Source: Undaria pinnatifida
Taxonomy: Eukaryota; Sar; Phaeophyceae; Laminariales; Alariaceae
Assembly: GCA_012845835.1 (NCBI GenBank)
Contig: JABAKD010000013.1
Span: 9,303,128 to 9,367,127, forward strand
Direction: 5' to 3'
DNA length: 64,000 nucleotides
The position numbers were made by a program, and so were the translations under genes. Below are positions 1 through 16,945 of this stretch, piece by piece. Positions within the stretch are counted from its first letter, which is position 1. Every line of letters starts with the position of its first letter. The notes under the pieces were generated by a model, which was given only the letters and a program-made list of their open reading frames with translations, made no database searches and had not been told where the DNA came from.

Positions 1-1391
1 AGCATTAATAGTACAACAAAGATGCACGACATGATTGATCCCGTTCGAACTGCTGCGCACCGACGGAGACGGTGGACAATATCGCATCAATCATCTCGTT
101 GGTCGATATTCTTTAACAAGGTCCATGAGGGTTAACCGCGATCGCCGTTCCCTCGGTACATACAGGTGTCGATCGTTTCGTACCTTGGCAGCTGGACTTC
201 CTGGTTGCTCAGTCAGGCCCGAGACCGGCGGTGAATTTTCTACACGTCAGGTGTGTGTACGTAGATGCCCTGAGTGACGCGCAACAGGCAGATAAATGTA
301 AACTCAACATGGTGTCCAGCACCCGGAAGGCGTGCTTGGAACAGAAAAGACGGCTTCGATCAACTTTGAAAGCGAGACCAGAAGGCTCACGCAGCATTTT
401 GAAAATTTAACACCCTTACAGCTCAGAGTTGTACAGCCCAATGCACAGCAGATACGTCAAGAAAACGGCATTTTTTAGGGTGTCGTCAGTGATAACTTTT
501 AGGAGATCCCACACTAAAATTAGTATATTTACGTCTAGACGGCCGTCCAGGCCTAAACTACCGTCTTATTATGGCATATTTGATACCTGGTACACAGTAT
601 CATAGCAGAAGAAAGGTCATAAAAGAGCTCGACGAAGCCATGCTCGATACGAAACAACGCATTCCAAACATTGTTGTTATGAAAGAAGCATACTACAAAC
701 ATTAGCCGCCGACGCAAAGCGAAGTAAACTTATTATCTTTCCGTGTGCCATCTGAAAATGTGTATAGCGCTTGTTCCGGTCATACAATGTACATACAAAG
801 GAAACCAAGAATCTAATTACTTGAGATAAGACAACGAAGGTGTTGACCAATCCGACCGAAACGCCACAAGAAAACTATATTAAGGGTTTACTTCTGGATC
901 GCCTGCAACAAAAGCAACACCACCAGATAGATGCTGGTACGGTAGGCAACTCCCCGGGATTTAATCCACAGGGTCAGCAGGGGATTGCAAGGAGAATATC
1001 CTATTTAACCGGGTGTTGAATTATTAATAGCAGTAGTAATTGATTGAATGTTTGCCACCTCCCTCCGTATACTAATGTATTCTCCGATGGCAACTTTAAT
1101 AATAACAAAAATAACAGTAATAGGCATAGAAGGGAGTTGGACTCTAGGCATAAGTTTTGCTTTTTCTTTTTCAGGCTTTCTTCTTTCGGGAATGGCAGGT
1201 CAAGAGAGTGATCAATGTTGAAACTCTTGCTGTACTGCACAATGTCGAAGGGCTAGAACAACAACAAATAATGCCTGGTAACAATAGTTCCTATATTTAT
1301 TAAACCACACCCAAATCTCGGCCGCGAGATCGAGAATGTCTCCGAGGAGTGGCTTTGCAAGCACGTGATATTACTGAGATCGTTCGACTGA
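1..1391. other. no gene recognised; partial dispersed repeats
   Basis: I see no coding exon on either strand; the open frames are short and have no domain or splice-site support. About 750-870 resembles about 40690-40810 (both contain TAGCGCTTGTTCCGGTCATA and ATTACTTGAGATAAGACAAC). About 1180-1240 is a reverse-orientation piece of the family also seen near 47.45 and 57.17 kb. Confidence 0.5.
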
Positions 1392-1636
1392 TTCTACGAT
1401 AGCCCCCCCCCAAAAAAAACCAGTGATTTTCTTTAACAAACGTTTCATGGCTGCTCGACAAGAGGAAGGATGCTACGACGACAGATACGTGCTTATATTT
1501 TCTTGTTTGCAAAGGTTCATCGAACGATGACGTCGGGGTGGCAAGAGGCACCGTATTTCAGGAGAATACGGTCGGGAGTCGGTTTCGAAACCGGCGATTT
1601 CGGTAAAGAAATATTGGGGTGGCGGCTACCGCAGAA
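1392..1636. mobile_element. MITE-like element, family C, copy 1
   Basis: The ends are inverted repeats: TTCTACGATAGCCCCCCC on the left and GGCTACCGCAGAA on the right. TGA flanks both sides, a possible 3 bp target duplication. Similar elements lie at 53362-53623 (same orientation) and 43631-43878 (inverted). All share an interior with ATGACGTCGGGGTGGCAAG and CGTTTCATGGCTGCTCGAC. There is no transposase, so it is probably non-autonomous. The superfamily is not determined. Confidence 0.6.
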
Positions 1637-1673
1637 TGACTCGTTCGTATTATACCTCTGGGGGGGGTGAAAA

Positions 1674-4600
1674 TTGTTTAATCGTGTCACCCCCACACTA
1701 TTGCCTACATATAGTTCTAAGAATACAACATTTTCTCCAAAAGACAACGACGGCATTAACAACAAGCGCGCTTCCCGCTCGCGCCCCACCTGGAACAGCC
1801 TGAGTAGCCAGCAACAGACGCTTACGAACTACAGCCAAGCGCGGCAGCTCGAGGTTGTTGCCAGCCTTGACACGGCCGAAACCAACGACAAAAAAACCGC
1901 GGGCACAGAAGCCGCAGGCAAACAAGCCGCAGAGGAGGCTTCCAGTGCTCACAGCGGCGTTAACAGGGAGATTGCTGAGACTGAGAGCGACCAGGAGATG
2001 GGGGGAGACAGGGGCGGGGGCGATCAGACGGAAAGCGCTAGCACCGCCACGGCGCTGGTGGCGCCGACAGTCGACGCGGACAACGTCGCGGTGTTGTCCA
2101 GAATAGCCCTGGAGACTGACATGGTGAGTTTTGGCGAAACCGTCACAGTAACGCCATTACGGTTTTCCCTAGTGGTAGTGCAGTACAGGACACCTCGTAA
2201 TAAGAAACAGGGGTTTCTGGCTCAGACTGGAGTTCTCACGTTGGAAGGGGTGCGTTCTACATTAACTTCAGCTCAACGGCTCCCGAGTTTCTTATTTCCT
2301 GTAAACATCAGCTGGGCATAAATACATGAAAATTATTATTTAATTACTACTAATTCGAGTTAAGAATGTGAGCTACATGGCTACAGTGGATGGAATTATT
2401 ACTTTAGATCGGTGAGTTTCTACAATGCATTTTAGCATAAGGGCTCCTGAATTCAGTATTTTTCTGTAAATGTTAGTCTGGGTTTCTGCTTGCCCTGTTT
2501 TTCTTTTTCGGCGTCCTGTTCTGTGCTGCCGCCACAACATATATAAGGTCAAGACTGTCGTCCGTACTACCAATGTTACCGCCACAATGGCACAATTAAG
2601 AATAATCATTGCTGTCGGTACCATCAGTGTTGCTGTCACCACTCCATACACACAAAATCAAGACTGCCGTCGGTACCAACACTGCTACCGCCAAAATTTC
2701 ATTGCGTTTTTTCTTTTTTCTTTTTTAATCGTCACTTGTTCCCTCTAACTCAACCCGTAAGAGGTTTACCCTCAGCGACCTTCTGGGCAAGCCGTGGTCA
2801 CAGGTGTCTTCACTTTCCCCCCCCCCGGTAGTTGCCTTCATTTTTCGGCTTATTTTGCTCGTCGATATTTATCGAATTATCTTGCGTTGTGCCTTTACCC
2901 GAAAGCTCAAAAAGGTCTACGCCATACACTCTTACAGGAAAATCGGGGTCCTTCGATTATGACTTAGCGCACCAATCATTCGACGTGGTGAGCCATTATC
3001 CGTTCATCCGAGGCCGAAAAAAATAGATCATCGTTCAACATACACATGCAAAACGTTACCAGGTATATACGTACAATAGACACTCACTGACCTGTGTCTG
3101 TTGCCGATTGCATGGTAACATTTCGGCAACGGTGCCCATTTCCGAACGAGTGTCTGTCAACCTCTCTGACTCAATGCCAGTCTTTCAGCAGCTTTTCTGA
3201 ATAGAACGTCAACAGGTTCGGGCGAACAACGTCAATCGACAACAATATTTTTCCGTTGCCTCTCTTAGCGGGGGCCAAGGTTGTTTTTCGCTGCTTCAAT
3301 TACTGGACTGTTTTGTTTTTGGCTCATCCCATCCGTTAATCTTCCCAATTTTGATTTATATTTCTCCCTCCTCCCTAGACGTAACTCAGGTGCGGGGTCA
3401 CTAAGCAGGATACCCCTCCCCCCCCCCCTCGGTCCACTACGGTACGCGCCTTCATTTTAATCGCGAGAAGATTTCAACCCTTTCGTCCCTCGTCGACTCG
3501 CACCACCAAGCAGGATCTGGTCCTCATTCCCCACTATAAAACGCGCCTTCGTTTTTGTCGCGAGAAGGATTCAGTTGCTTGTTCCCTCGTCGACTCGCAT
3601 CGAATTCCCCCACGCGCGCTGCTAGGCGCTCTCTAAATAAGCGTGTATCTAACTCTTAGTTCCAAGTGATATTTCTCCGAAAATGGGAATGCAGTACTTT
3701 TGATAGAAAGGTAATCGACAATGAATGGGGACTGCCATTCCATTGTCTTTTGGGTAATCGTCCCTCTGCTATCTATTAATTTGCTCAAATGCACGCGCAG
3801 ATCCCCCGCACCAAGTAATAGCATTTTCCTTTTTGCTGCATTGTCAGCAACAGAGGCGATGACTGAGTGGTTCAGTTGTTTTTATTATTTTATACGCGAA
3901 GCAAACTCGTCTCTTCTGATTTTTTTTCCGCACGTCCCGCTGTGGTTTGATCACTCCTACGTGCAGACCCCGGCGCAAGTGACGACGTCTTGGTCCATGC
4001 ACCGGGGCCATATCGCGCTGCACACCGCCGGAAGCCTAAACGTTAGCGAATCCATAATGCCACCACCGACGGTTGCGAAGGGGGGTGCGTGTCGGGGCTC
4101 CTCTAGCGATGGGAGTCTAGGTAAGGCTAAGGTCACGGTTGTGGAGGAGGTGTGAAGGCGTACTCGTTTGGTGTTTGCCTTTGTCATTTGGCCATGGACC
4201 ACGCATCATCCCTTTCGAGACAGAGCACCGCTCCTGTGCGCAATACAGACACGTCTACTATATAATCGGGGTCATCTCCTGCTGCTGCTGCTGCTGGTAG
4301 TCGCGGCGGTGTGGCGGTTGGGCGCTCACTGCGTTATTTTTCTTCTTGAAAAATATTGAAGTACTACAGTTTTTGTTTTGCTTGTTTCCTGTAGGGGAAT
4401 TACTTTTTCAGTGGCACAGGGCAACTCGCGCAAGGGGCCACCCCGTTGCGTCGCTAGGCCTTAACCTCTTGTGCTTTACAGCGTCGCGAAATACGCCGCC
4501 ATCGATCAGAACGAAAATACGGGGTACCTTGGAGGTCTCGCTATAGCGCCTGTTGAGTAGTGCCTACCACCGGTATAGCGCCGATGGAATCGCTTGGCGC

Positions 4601-5854
4601 GACTGGAACCCGCTACGAACCCTAGCACCAGCATCGGTTTTATGCCCCAATAGTGTCGATGTCTGGTATACCGCCACCGCTGTTGGCTGGAACACACCGA
4701 CATTACGGGAGAAACCACCACTGCTGGTCTTGGTCCTAGCCATGTTGCTACTATCCTCGATAGTTAACTGCACAGCGCGCATTATAACGCAGAGCGAATT
4801 GCACAGCAGCAGTGCATAACTTTTCATCACACTTACAGCCATAAGAATTGGCGTACTCCCTGCGTATACCAATTCAAGAGTCGTCTGCGCGAGACCACCT
4901 AGACTTGGTGCAAGCTGAATATCCAGCAGTTCTGCACAAACAGCGAGAGCCACGTCGAGACCAGCGGAGACCTAACCAACGAATGGTGCAGTTGAGCCTA
5001 ACAGAAACCTTGCGGGCATGGCTTGATCCTTTTACTGCCGCACTTTTTTTCTATACTAATTCCAAGTAATTCCCCCCCAAAAAGCGCGGGGGGAATTCTC
5101 CAGGGGGTAATACTCCCAAAGCCCAAAGCGACCATCTCTACAGCATTATGGTATTATACATAGTGATATAGCCCCGTTTTCTTTACCAGGCTCAGGCTAC
5201 TTGCGCGTATTGCTCAGCGTCCAACTCAAAAATAGACTTTAAAAAACAAACAAAAAATGTTGGTGCGTGACAAAAGAAAAGCATCCCATCGCGGAGGATG
5301 TCGCGCAACCCAAAAGGCGCATAAATAGGTACGAACCATTCGCGCGCGCGAACGGTTCTGAGACGCTGAAAAGCGACTACCCTACCGTATATCACGATAG
5401 CCTTGGTCGACGCGGGCTTCACAATGACGTCACCCTAAAGCGCGATGTAGCTAACCCCCGAAGCGCGTTCCCATGGTGGAGGACAAGTAAGTATTGGGAC
5501 AATGCGCACGCTTTTTGGAAATGAGCTTCGCGACACGAGGGGAAGGGAAGGCGCAAACGACCGAGGGAAGGCAACAATTAGCCCGCATCTCCCCCGCAGG
5601 ACCGCTGGCAGAAACAAAAGGCGAACGAACGTAAGAAACCAACACCCCTCTGCTGCATTCGTGCTGTGTCGTTCGGTGCCTCACCTTTCGGCCTTCTTTT
5701 GCCAAACACGTGCCACACACAGGCCGCAGAGTGAGAGAGGTGTTCGCGTTGCTTCATCCCCTCGCTTCCCGGCCACCGGTGTACTCCCCGAACAAGAAAT
5801 TCGGCTTTGAGCTCGGGCCCGCTCACCTGGAGGCGATAGAAGCTGTCGATGAAG
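1674..5854 (+). CDS. unrecognised multi-exon gene (three exons seen, ends unknown)
   Basis: Three plus-strand exons join in phase. Exon A ends at 2123 (GACATG before GTGAGT); its frame is open from 1674, but a splice acceptor may begin it later, for example near 1745. Exon B is 3967-4120 (acceptor CTACGTGCAG, donor GTAAGG). Exon C is 5723-5854 (acceptor CCACACACAG, donor GTGAGG). Phases run 0, then 1, then 2+1, so the frame survives every join. Exon A encodes an Ala/Thr/Glu-rich, acidic, probably disordered segment. Exons B and C encode a more ordinary stretch with the residues FALLHPLASRPPVYSPNKK. I do not recognise a family. The next exon must start with two bases; a CAG at 9140 followed by a short frame ending at 9213 would fit the phase, but it is weak. 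The start codon and 3' end are not established. Confidence 0.45.
2745..2910 (-). mobile_element. SINE body fragment (family S)
   Basis: This is a truncated copy of the family seen best at 51600-51925. It has the conserved strings CCTCAGCGACCTTCTGG and GCCGTGGTCACAGGTGTC, a C-run, then TTGCCTTCATTTTT. The tRNA-like head is missing or unrecognisable. It lies in the intron between exons A and B of the first gene. Confidence 0.5.
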
Positions 5855-6043
5855 GTGAGGTCAACATTTTTGCGGTACGGTACGTCCAGCGACAGACTCT
5901 ATCGGCGCACAAAGACACGTTTTTCGTTTCAAAGTGTTCCACCGCAGATCCACCGCAGATCCACCGTGGAAGACGCCGAGGGGGAGGCATTTTCTGATCG
6001 GATTTTAAGCATTGGCCAAGGCTAAGGCAGGGGGGGGGCATTC

Positions 6044-6190
6044 TTCGGGCCTTTTCTTGCAGTGGGTCGGGGGTCGCTCGTGCGAGTGAACCCCCCTGTT
6101 CCCGTGCGGTCTTGAGTTTTCGTTTCTTGCTTTTAACTTTTGCGATGTGAATCCGCAACGGAGTTCGCTGTGCCAAGCAAATCGCCTCCA
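6044..6190 (+). repeat. dispersed repeat, possible tRNA-derived element head
   Basis: It shares a CG-rich hairpin-like block (GCGAGTGAACCCCCCTGTTC type) followed by a GCGATNNGAATCCGCAA motif with copies at about 34770-34950 and 25455-25570. The 25.5 kb copy has GATTCGAATCC, a good match to the RNA polymerase III B box, so a tRNA origin is possible. Confidence 0.4.
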
Positions 6191-6217
6191 ATCTTTTTTT
6201 TGCCGGTGAGGTACAGG

Positions 6218-6470
6218 TTATCCTCGAGCCTGGTACGTGGAAGCCAGTTTCGCGAGTTCGAATCCCCCCGAGCGCATACTCGTATGAATTCGTGGGGACT
6301 TTTTCTTGCGCACGAATTGACTTGCGGAAAGCGCGAGAGTGTGAGTTAGCAACTCTCGATGAAAAATCGGCGAGCAGTGAATGGGATTGCTCAACCCTAT
6401 GCGCGATACAAATTGAAGGCAAGAACCGGGGGGGGGAAAAGGGACGATACTTGTGACCACGGCTTGTCCA
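6218..6470 (+). mobile_element. tRNA-derived SINE, family S
   Basis: The left end matches the tRNA-like head of the 51.6-51.9 kb copy: CTCGAGCCTGGTA, then the B-box string GAGTTCGAATCCCCCCGAG. The family body follows (GCGCGAGAGTGTGAGTTAGC, a G-run, then GTGACCACGGCTTGTCCAGA). No protein is encoded. Confidence 0.6.
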
Positions 6471-6479
6471 GAAGCTGGA

Positions 6480-8084
6480 AATCAGAAGTGTGAAAAAAAA
6501 AGAGTCACTGTTGCGAGGGATGAAAACCCGGAAGTGCGAAAAGGGGGGTATTAACACGCACTGTAGCATGTATAAACATGTATTAGCATCCCCCCTACCG
6601 CCGTACCCTTGGTCCGTTCGACGACGCCGTTATCACAGCTAGAGTGGAAAATATTATTTGCCGTCCGATAATGCGTATGTAGGATGAGCTTCAACGCCCA
6701 TCGATCACGAAAAAGTAACATGGGCTTGAGCGCCCTTCACTCATTAAAAATGTTCTCAAAACGAAGAAGATTACGTTATGTTCAGGCGTTGTGACGTCTT
6801 TGGCGTGAGGTGCGACGGCAATCTTGGCGCAGCGTGGTTATTTTGTTTCTAGTCGTTGACGGTTACACGGTAGGTGGTGGGTGGAAAACGAACTAATAAG
6901 AACCCCTTTGAGACTCTCAGAGGGAAAAAATGACAACGGAAATCGACGATTCCGGCATCGGCCACTGCTATTAATAGTTGACGATGACAGAAAACAGGTG
7001 TCCGAACGACAACAATGCAAAGACTCGCATCGATCGGGACGGGCGCAGCATGACCGTAACCATACCCCTGCGTGCTCACGCTACCAGTAGATGCTTGAAA
7101 TATCACAATGGTTTCTTTGTGTCGCTATACTACAATCAAGCCACGACAGGGTTAAAAGCCGTTCAAGGAGGGTTGAACCTCCTGCTGCCATTCATTGCGA
7201 TACTCTCCCAACGGTGGCTAATTCTTACCTGGTAGTGTTTTTTGTCCAAGCGAATGCGGGTGTAGTCTTAAAGATTAAAGGGGTGTAAAACGAGGGCTTT
7301 ACTCAAACGTCAGATGCGTTTCGATTTTCTGCGCACATTCATTTCGACATCAGTAGTAGGCGTTCCGCAGCAAGGCGGTGGTGTGCCAGAGCAGTATGAC
7401 CGCCTTCTTGGGGGAAGCCGCTTCTTATTCCTTCCCGGTTGGGAGTGCAATTCGCCAGTTGCTCCAGTTTACTGGGGTTTTCCACACAACTACTGCTATG
7501 CTGAATCGTTTTCCCGTGACATTCCCGATCCCCCTTTTGCTCCCCCTGGCCCCTTATTATTATGATTGGACAGACGGAGCACCGGGTATTGCACGGTAGC
7601 GAGGACCAACATCCTGAAATCCCAACGGGCTCCCTGCATCACTAACACGAGAACGAGCGGCGATGCGCTTGATGCGCACGGCCGTAGAGGGCGGCAACCT
7701 ACACCTGCGATATGAACATTTACCAAAGAGGAACATCACAGACTATACCGGCAGCGAGCATGAAAAATATGTGGGGAAGAGAAATTGGGAAACGGTTGAC
7801 AGACGGCCATAGGAGAGATGCTACTGCTTTGCTGAAGGATATTCGATTTTATATCGGAACAGCATCTATCTACGCTATATTGTCGGAGGACAAAATATAA
7901 TAATGATATTTAGACAATACTGATTGAAGGCATCTCTACTAATTTCCACCTTCGAAGGAGGCGATACCGCCGTCCTCCGAACGAGCTGAACTCGAGTGAG
8001 CACAATTAATCGAGCGGGGATGGTGAAATTTAATTAGTTCATATCTGGTACAATGTTAGTATTCCAATACATTAATTAGTGGCC
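6480..8084. repeat. no gene; partial repeat related to the 38 kb array
   Basis: No coding exon is supported. About 7365-7470 resembles the units at 38.04-38.60 kb: the strings AGGCGGTGGTGTGCCAGAGCA and TATGACCGCCTTCTTGGGGG recur there with small changes. The rest is AT-rich and featureless to me. Confidence 0.4.
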
Positions 8085-8150
8085 ATGTTTGAGGGAAAAT
8101 ATCGTGGCGAGGATGGCATGTTTGAGGGAAAATATCGTGGCGAGGATGGC
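8085..8150. repeat. perfect 33-bp tandem duplication
   Basis: Two identical 33-nt units lie at 8085-8117 and 8118-8150, each starting ATGTTTGAGGGAAAATATCG. There is no mismatch, so the duplication is probably recent. The unit length is a multiple of three, but I see no gene here. Confidence 0.9.
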
Positions 8151-8753
8151 CACTAAACACACAACAGGTGTCCGTGGAGGCAGTGTAGTTCAACCTACCT
8201 GGAGGTGTCTTTTAGCCGTTAAACCCCTTGCAACTTCACCGATGTTTATTAAGACAAACAACTTGGGATTACTGTGAGGTAACTGCTGCGGCCGTATAAA
8301 GGGTTAAGTGACGATGCCGAGGATGTTTTTGAGTGTGTGTAACACCTTAAAAACACTTTTTCGACCGCCGTCGAGTGATTTCGACTATCGTCGCGTCAGC
8401 GACAATGGGAGACGCCACCGAATAAACGTGAAAAAAGCCAGTTACTGGTCGACCATTCTACTACGCTGTAGAAAACATTGTAGATTCCTCGTGAAAATGA
8501 ACGCTACGATTTTCATGATCAGCCGGAACAAAACATTCACAAGGTCTTCCACAATCAATCCCCACCAACATATATACTAGCCTAATCATGAATAGCACAG
8601 TCAGCCATATCCTCTCTTCCTGCCCCTTTTTCATCGGTATATTATGCCCTCTTATCAAAGCCTTCGGTTGGTCCATACCAGGCACGAAGCTATGGTGGTT
8701 AAATGCCACGACGACCACTCATCCAAGGTTCATACACAGCCCGCGGTATGACG

Positions 8754-9037
8754 GACGCGTGCTACGATAAACGGAGCATTTTTTGGGCTAAAGTGTTCTT
8801 CTGAATGACGGGGCTCCTTAACCCAAAACCGTCGGCATCTTGACATTTATTTCTTGTTTGCAATCATATTAGATTTTGTCTACCGGGGCCACGTATTCGT
8901 TTTAATCGGGTCGTACTTTCGGTCGACTCTATAATCGTTTTTTTTTTTTGGGGGGGGGTTAAGAAAGGTATTATAGAGCTCCTCAAGTGAGAAGCCTCTG
9001 AAAAAAAAAAGGGTGCACCTCTACCGTAGCACGCGTC
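8754..9037. mobile_element. MITE family A, copy
   Basis: The terminal inverted repeats are GACGCGTGCTACGATA on the left and TACCGTAGCACGCGTC on the right. The interior has the family signature GGGGCTCCTTAACCCAAAA near the left and a purine run before GGTGCACCTCTACCG on the right. It is about 284 bp, has no coding capacity, and is one of at least six related copies in the window. Confidence 0.7.
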
Positions 9038-12000
9038 GTATGCTGCTGTATATCTGGTATAACCTATACCCAATTGAAAAACCAAGGGACAGATTCAGGA
9101 ATCTCTCTGATGACCACATAGCGTCTACAGAACCTATTGCAGCGAAAGGGGAGCCGAGGAAGATTGGAGGATGGGTTGCTGGATGCAAGTCGCACGCTGT
9201 TACCGGGTTGTGACCAGGATGCTCGTCTTGCACCGAAGATAGTTATAGTTATGCGTCGGGCAGGGGGGGTGTTGCAGCGATATACGCCAGGCGGTAATAC
9301 GATGATGAGCGATCACTGCTCTGATCAGTACCATGTGGTAGGCAGATGTCGAGTTGTCGGGAAAATATCCGTTGTCTCGATGCAGTTAACGGAAAGAGTG
9401 TCCGTGTCCCCGTGACCAGCTTTTCTTGCTGCTTACGGTCGAGTAGAGATAGAGAGCTGGAGCATTTCCCGGCTAAAATTGCTCTCCAAAACATCAGACA
9501 TTTAAGATTCCTACATTGTCGATTACTAGGACAGGCAACGTGATCGACTTACGAGTTATCAAGTCGTCTCGCGTGGTGACATGCAGGCACAGCAGGTGGG
9601 CATGTGACAGGCAGGTGTACTCGTACAGAGAGGTTGACTTTGATCGCTTAGGGGCGGCGTTCGGCGCACACCAGGCATGAGCGAGGTCCGCTCATGGATT
9701 TCCACGCACAAACGTAAACATTCCCCGTCTGGGGACATACCTTCATTTTTCTCCATTGACGTGACAGAGAGCCTTCCGACAGCTCGATCTCTGCCAATAC
9801 GACACGCCCTCCGTGTGGTGCTGGTCCAGGCAGTCATCGCTCATCAATGTACGACTACCTGGCGCACTCTAACGCATCAAATCCGGGTGTATGATGTTGT
9901 GCTTCCTTTCAAACGTTCTTCATTCTATTCCGTCCACCAACGACAGGGTCGCCCGAAATCGATATGCTGTCCCTATCAATACTTCCCCTGACCCCATACG
10001 TTGAGGGGGGGGCGTGCACCCAGGAACATTCATTTGGGTCGGTCAGTGCAACAATGGCCCGCACAGTACACCTTCGTAGCCGTAGAGCGTGCATCTTGCC
10101 GAGCAAGGATGAAGCGGGCTATTCCAATCTCAACTACTTCCTACCCTCTCTTTTTGATTGCGCGTCTGCCCCGTCTGAAATACATACTACTTATCTACAG
10201 TGAAACGCATTGTCGTTGCCCGAGCTTTCGGACGCAAGAAATGATGCCCACAGACCGTCAACCCAACTAGTTAGGCAAGTTAGGCAGTATACTGGGAAAC
10301 AGTAGGGCGACACATGTCGCTGGCGCTGCAGTACTAATGCATACTGTTGTACCTCGTATCACTATGCCACTCCTTGTTCTCGTGGGTATAAATGATGTCG
10401 TAACTCGAGTTGTACCCTCGAAAACATCGACCTCCGAAACGTGCCTTGCACAAGTCTGCACTAATATTATAACAAATGAAAATACACTCCAGCTGTGAGA
10501 TCGAAGATTTTGTCGAAACTCACCTTTGCAAGCTGTGTGTGATACTCCGATCGCGCGTATTACGGGTTGTGTGTCCTCATTAAGGATGTAGGTCGGCGAC
10601 TCCCCTTCCAACTACAACGTAGCTATGAGGGTCAACAGGGTGATGTTAGTCAGTCTGTGCGCGGAAACTATGAAAAAACCCGTTTCCGAGGGGGACAAAT
10701 TCTGACAGCTGTGGAGGGAAATGTATCCGTTTATCAAGTGAATCCTGTAAGTCGAATAACCGGTGAGGGGAGGGCGGAGTTTTTAAGGACGTGGGGGCCT
10801 GATTTTGATGAAAAGCGAGCGGGGTTGGAGCGGGGGGGGGGGGGCACAGGGGGGGGGGGGCGGACGGTCGGGCAATTTGTGCGTGGAAGCTATAAATCCT
10901 TTAACAAGGGGATAAATATGACGGTTTTGGGAAGAAAAAAAAATATATATATACCAGGTATATATATAGACCTTTAGTCTATAGACTATGGACTATTATA
11001 CGAGCGCTTCCATTCAAATTGGAAGGAGGTTTATAACCTGTTGATACGAAAACAATTTGGAAGATTGCGTACACCCGGAGGCGGCTGCAAGACAGGTTGA
11101 CGCTAGTAGCGACCAGACTACCGTGCAGAAATAGTATAATAGTTGCCTCTAGATTGCGAAGTATATTTGTAACTGTGTCGTCGGCGTGTGTGCGTTGATC
11201 GCCGGCGGACGCTTCAGGCTTGAAAGGGGTCCGTCCCTATTTTGGCGTGGTAATTATTTTGAAACTCGCAATACGATACTGTATATAGCATGCTGTAGTA
11301 TTGCCAGTATTAGCTGTTCATGTTGGCTTAGAACCACGCTGCTACTTGTTTGTGCCCGTCGGTACAGCTCACGGGCGAGCTAGTGGGACCGACGCAACGC
11401 TTAGTAACTAATTTTGTCGGTGTTGTCGTTGTGCGAGCTGCGACCTATGTGAACGCGTGCGCAGGGAAATGTCAACGGATACGCATCTTGAATTTCAAAT
11501 TTTTTGTCGTCGTACGACACAATTACGACGCGGAATTCGTCTCACCAGCTCCAGGACAGAGCTCGAGTTGAGCAAGAGGCCGATGCAATGCCATAGTGAG
11601 GGTGTACCACGGCGGTGTGCGAGCTATCAAGCACCCCCTGGGTCAATATTAAAAAATATTTCTACACGCTAAAAGCGTACCGCATGTCTTCTACTGAACT
11701 AATTAGTCTAATCGTACTGGTCTCACCGTCACTATACTAAGTGCCACGAACGATGTTCAAGTAGGTTTAAAAACCTGCCGCAAGTGGCTTCAAAATTAAA
11801 CCTCGTGGGCTATCCGAAGTTGTTTGGGAATTTCGTTTCAAAGTTCTTTAGACGGTTGTTTTTGCCCGAAGTTAGAACCGGAGAGTAGACTCTCAGGAAC
11901 TACGTGGTGTATTGACGATAGATCTTAAGGACTTTATTCGGGTAGGGGGGGTACAAGTTGCCACCGGTTGCAACGAACGCAGTTATTTCGGCATCGAGTT

Positions 12001-12930
12001 AGTTTTACATGACACACCACACGTGCGATTACACCAGTATGATGATCTTGAGCTTTACCGCACGCGATGGCCAAATAGCGAAACAATTACTTGAGCAGGA
12101 GTAATAACGGTTCGGTATCAGCAGCAGTCAATGTTGATATGCCATGAAATTACTGGATGGGATGGTTGCAAATGGGTAAGCTGGTCGTGAACAATTGCGT
12201 GCCGTAACACGCAGAGTTGTTCAAGTCTGCCGCGCAACCTGTCTGTACATAAAGCGTACAATGAAGTACAACAGGGACACGTACTGAGGCGTACTGAAGT
12301 GTCCCGCAGTGTGAAAAGCCTACCGGGTGTGCAAACAACGCCCAAAAGCCTTCGGGGCGTTAAAAAAACTTCGCTGCCTCGATTGAGGTATGAGGGTAGA
12401 AAATATTCGATGAACGCCGTAACGAAACGTAAAGACACGTCGCACGATCATAGCACAGCAGAGACGCGGCATGACGAAAGCTGCCGAGTGAGAGAGTAAC
12501 ACCAATAAAAACCCCGTGACAAGTGTGAAAACACGCCAGATCGTTCCACCACGCAAAGACATGGGGTACCAGCGTGTGAAAAAACATGCCAACTTGCGTC
12601 ACGCGAAAAAGGGGTGTCGACAGTCGGGAATCATCAAACGCATTGAAAGAATCGCGCGAAGCATGTCGCGTGTAAGCCACGTCAGATAGTATGAAAATAT
12701 ATTAATTGTAAGTACGTACAGAAACAAGACAGATTTACAGAGCGGCAGGGTACCAGTATACCGCGATGGGCCTACAAGCACACTCACTCCTCTTCCAAAC
12801 CGCCTCCCGGCTAATTGCAATAGCGACGCCAAACTTTTAACAAGCCGTACGTAGACTGAACTTGTACATGAGAGACACAAGACGCCATTCCGTGCGAAGC
12901 GAAGAACACAACGTCATCTACTGTCGGCCG
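9038..12930. other. no gene recognised; scattered repeats
   Basis: I find no convincing exon on either strand. About 10488-10615 is a copy of the CAGCTGTGAGATCGA family and matches 52135-52240 in the opposite orientation (CCTCATTAAGGAT next to it in both). Runs of G occur at 10831-10861. A CAG at 9140 could be a late acceptor for the gene at 1.7-5.9 kb, but support is weak. Confidence 0.4.
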
Positions 12931-12934
12931 TTGA

Positions 12935-13170
12935 TCGACTGCGCACAGCGATTCTACTGCTATCACTCTTACAACTGTTGCATGATAAGTCATTGTTGTA
13001 CTCGCGCGCAAGCTACCTGCACAGAGTAATCCTACTGCTACAACTACCACAACCGCCCTATGGCAGTCGTTGTTGTTATCGCACGCAAGCTACCTGAACA
13101 GCTATCCTACTGCTACTACCACAACAACTGTTGAGCAATAGCCCTTGTCGTTGCACGCAAGCTTCAGGAG
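12935..13170. repeat. three degenerate 72-77 bp tandem repeats next to the tubulin stop
   Basis: The string CGCAAGCTACCTG recurs at about 13006 and 13083, with a variant (CGCAAGCTTCAGG) at about 13155. Each is preceded by a CTACTGCTA/CACAAC-rich stretch. The repeats lie immediately downstream of the alpha-tubulin stop codon, so they probably fall in the 3' untranslated or termination region. Confidence 0.6.
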
Positions 13171-13184
13171 CTCGATGAGAAGAG

Positions 13185-16945
<3,761 letters not shown>

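Noticed and set aside
12118-12680. Overlapping minus-strand frames of about 100 codons
   Set aside because: No domain, no consistent splice sites and no codon bias compared with tubulin.
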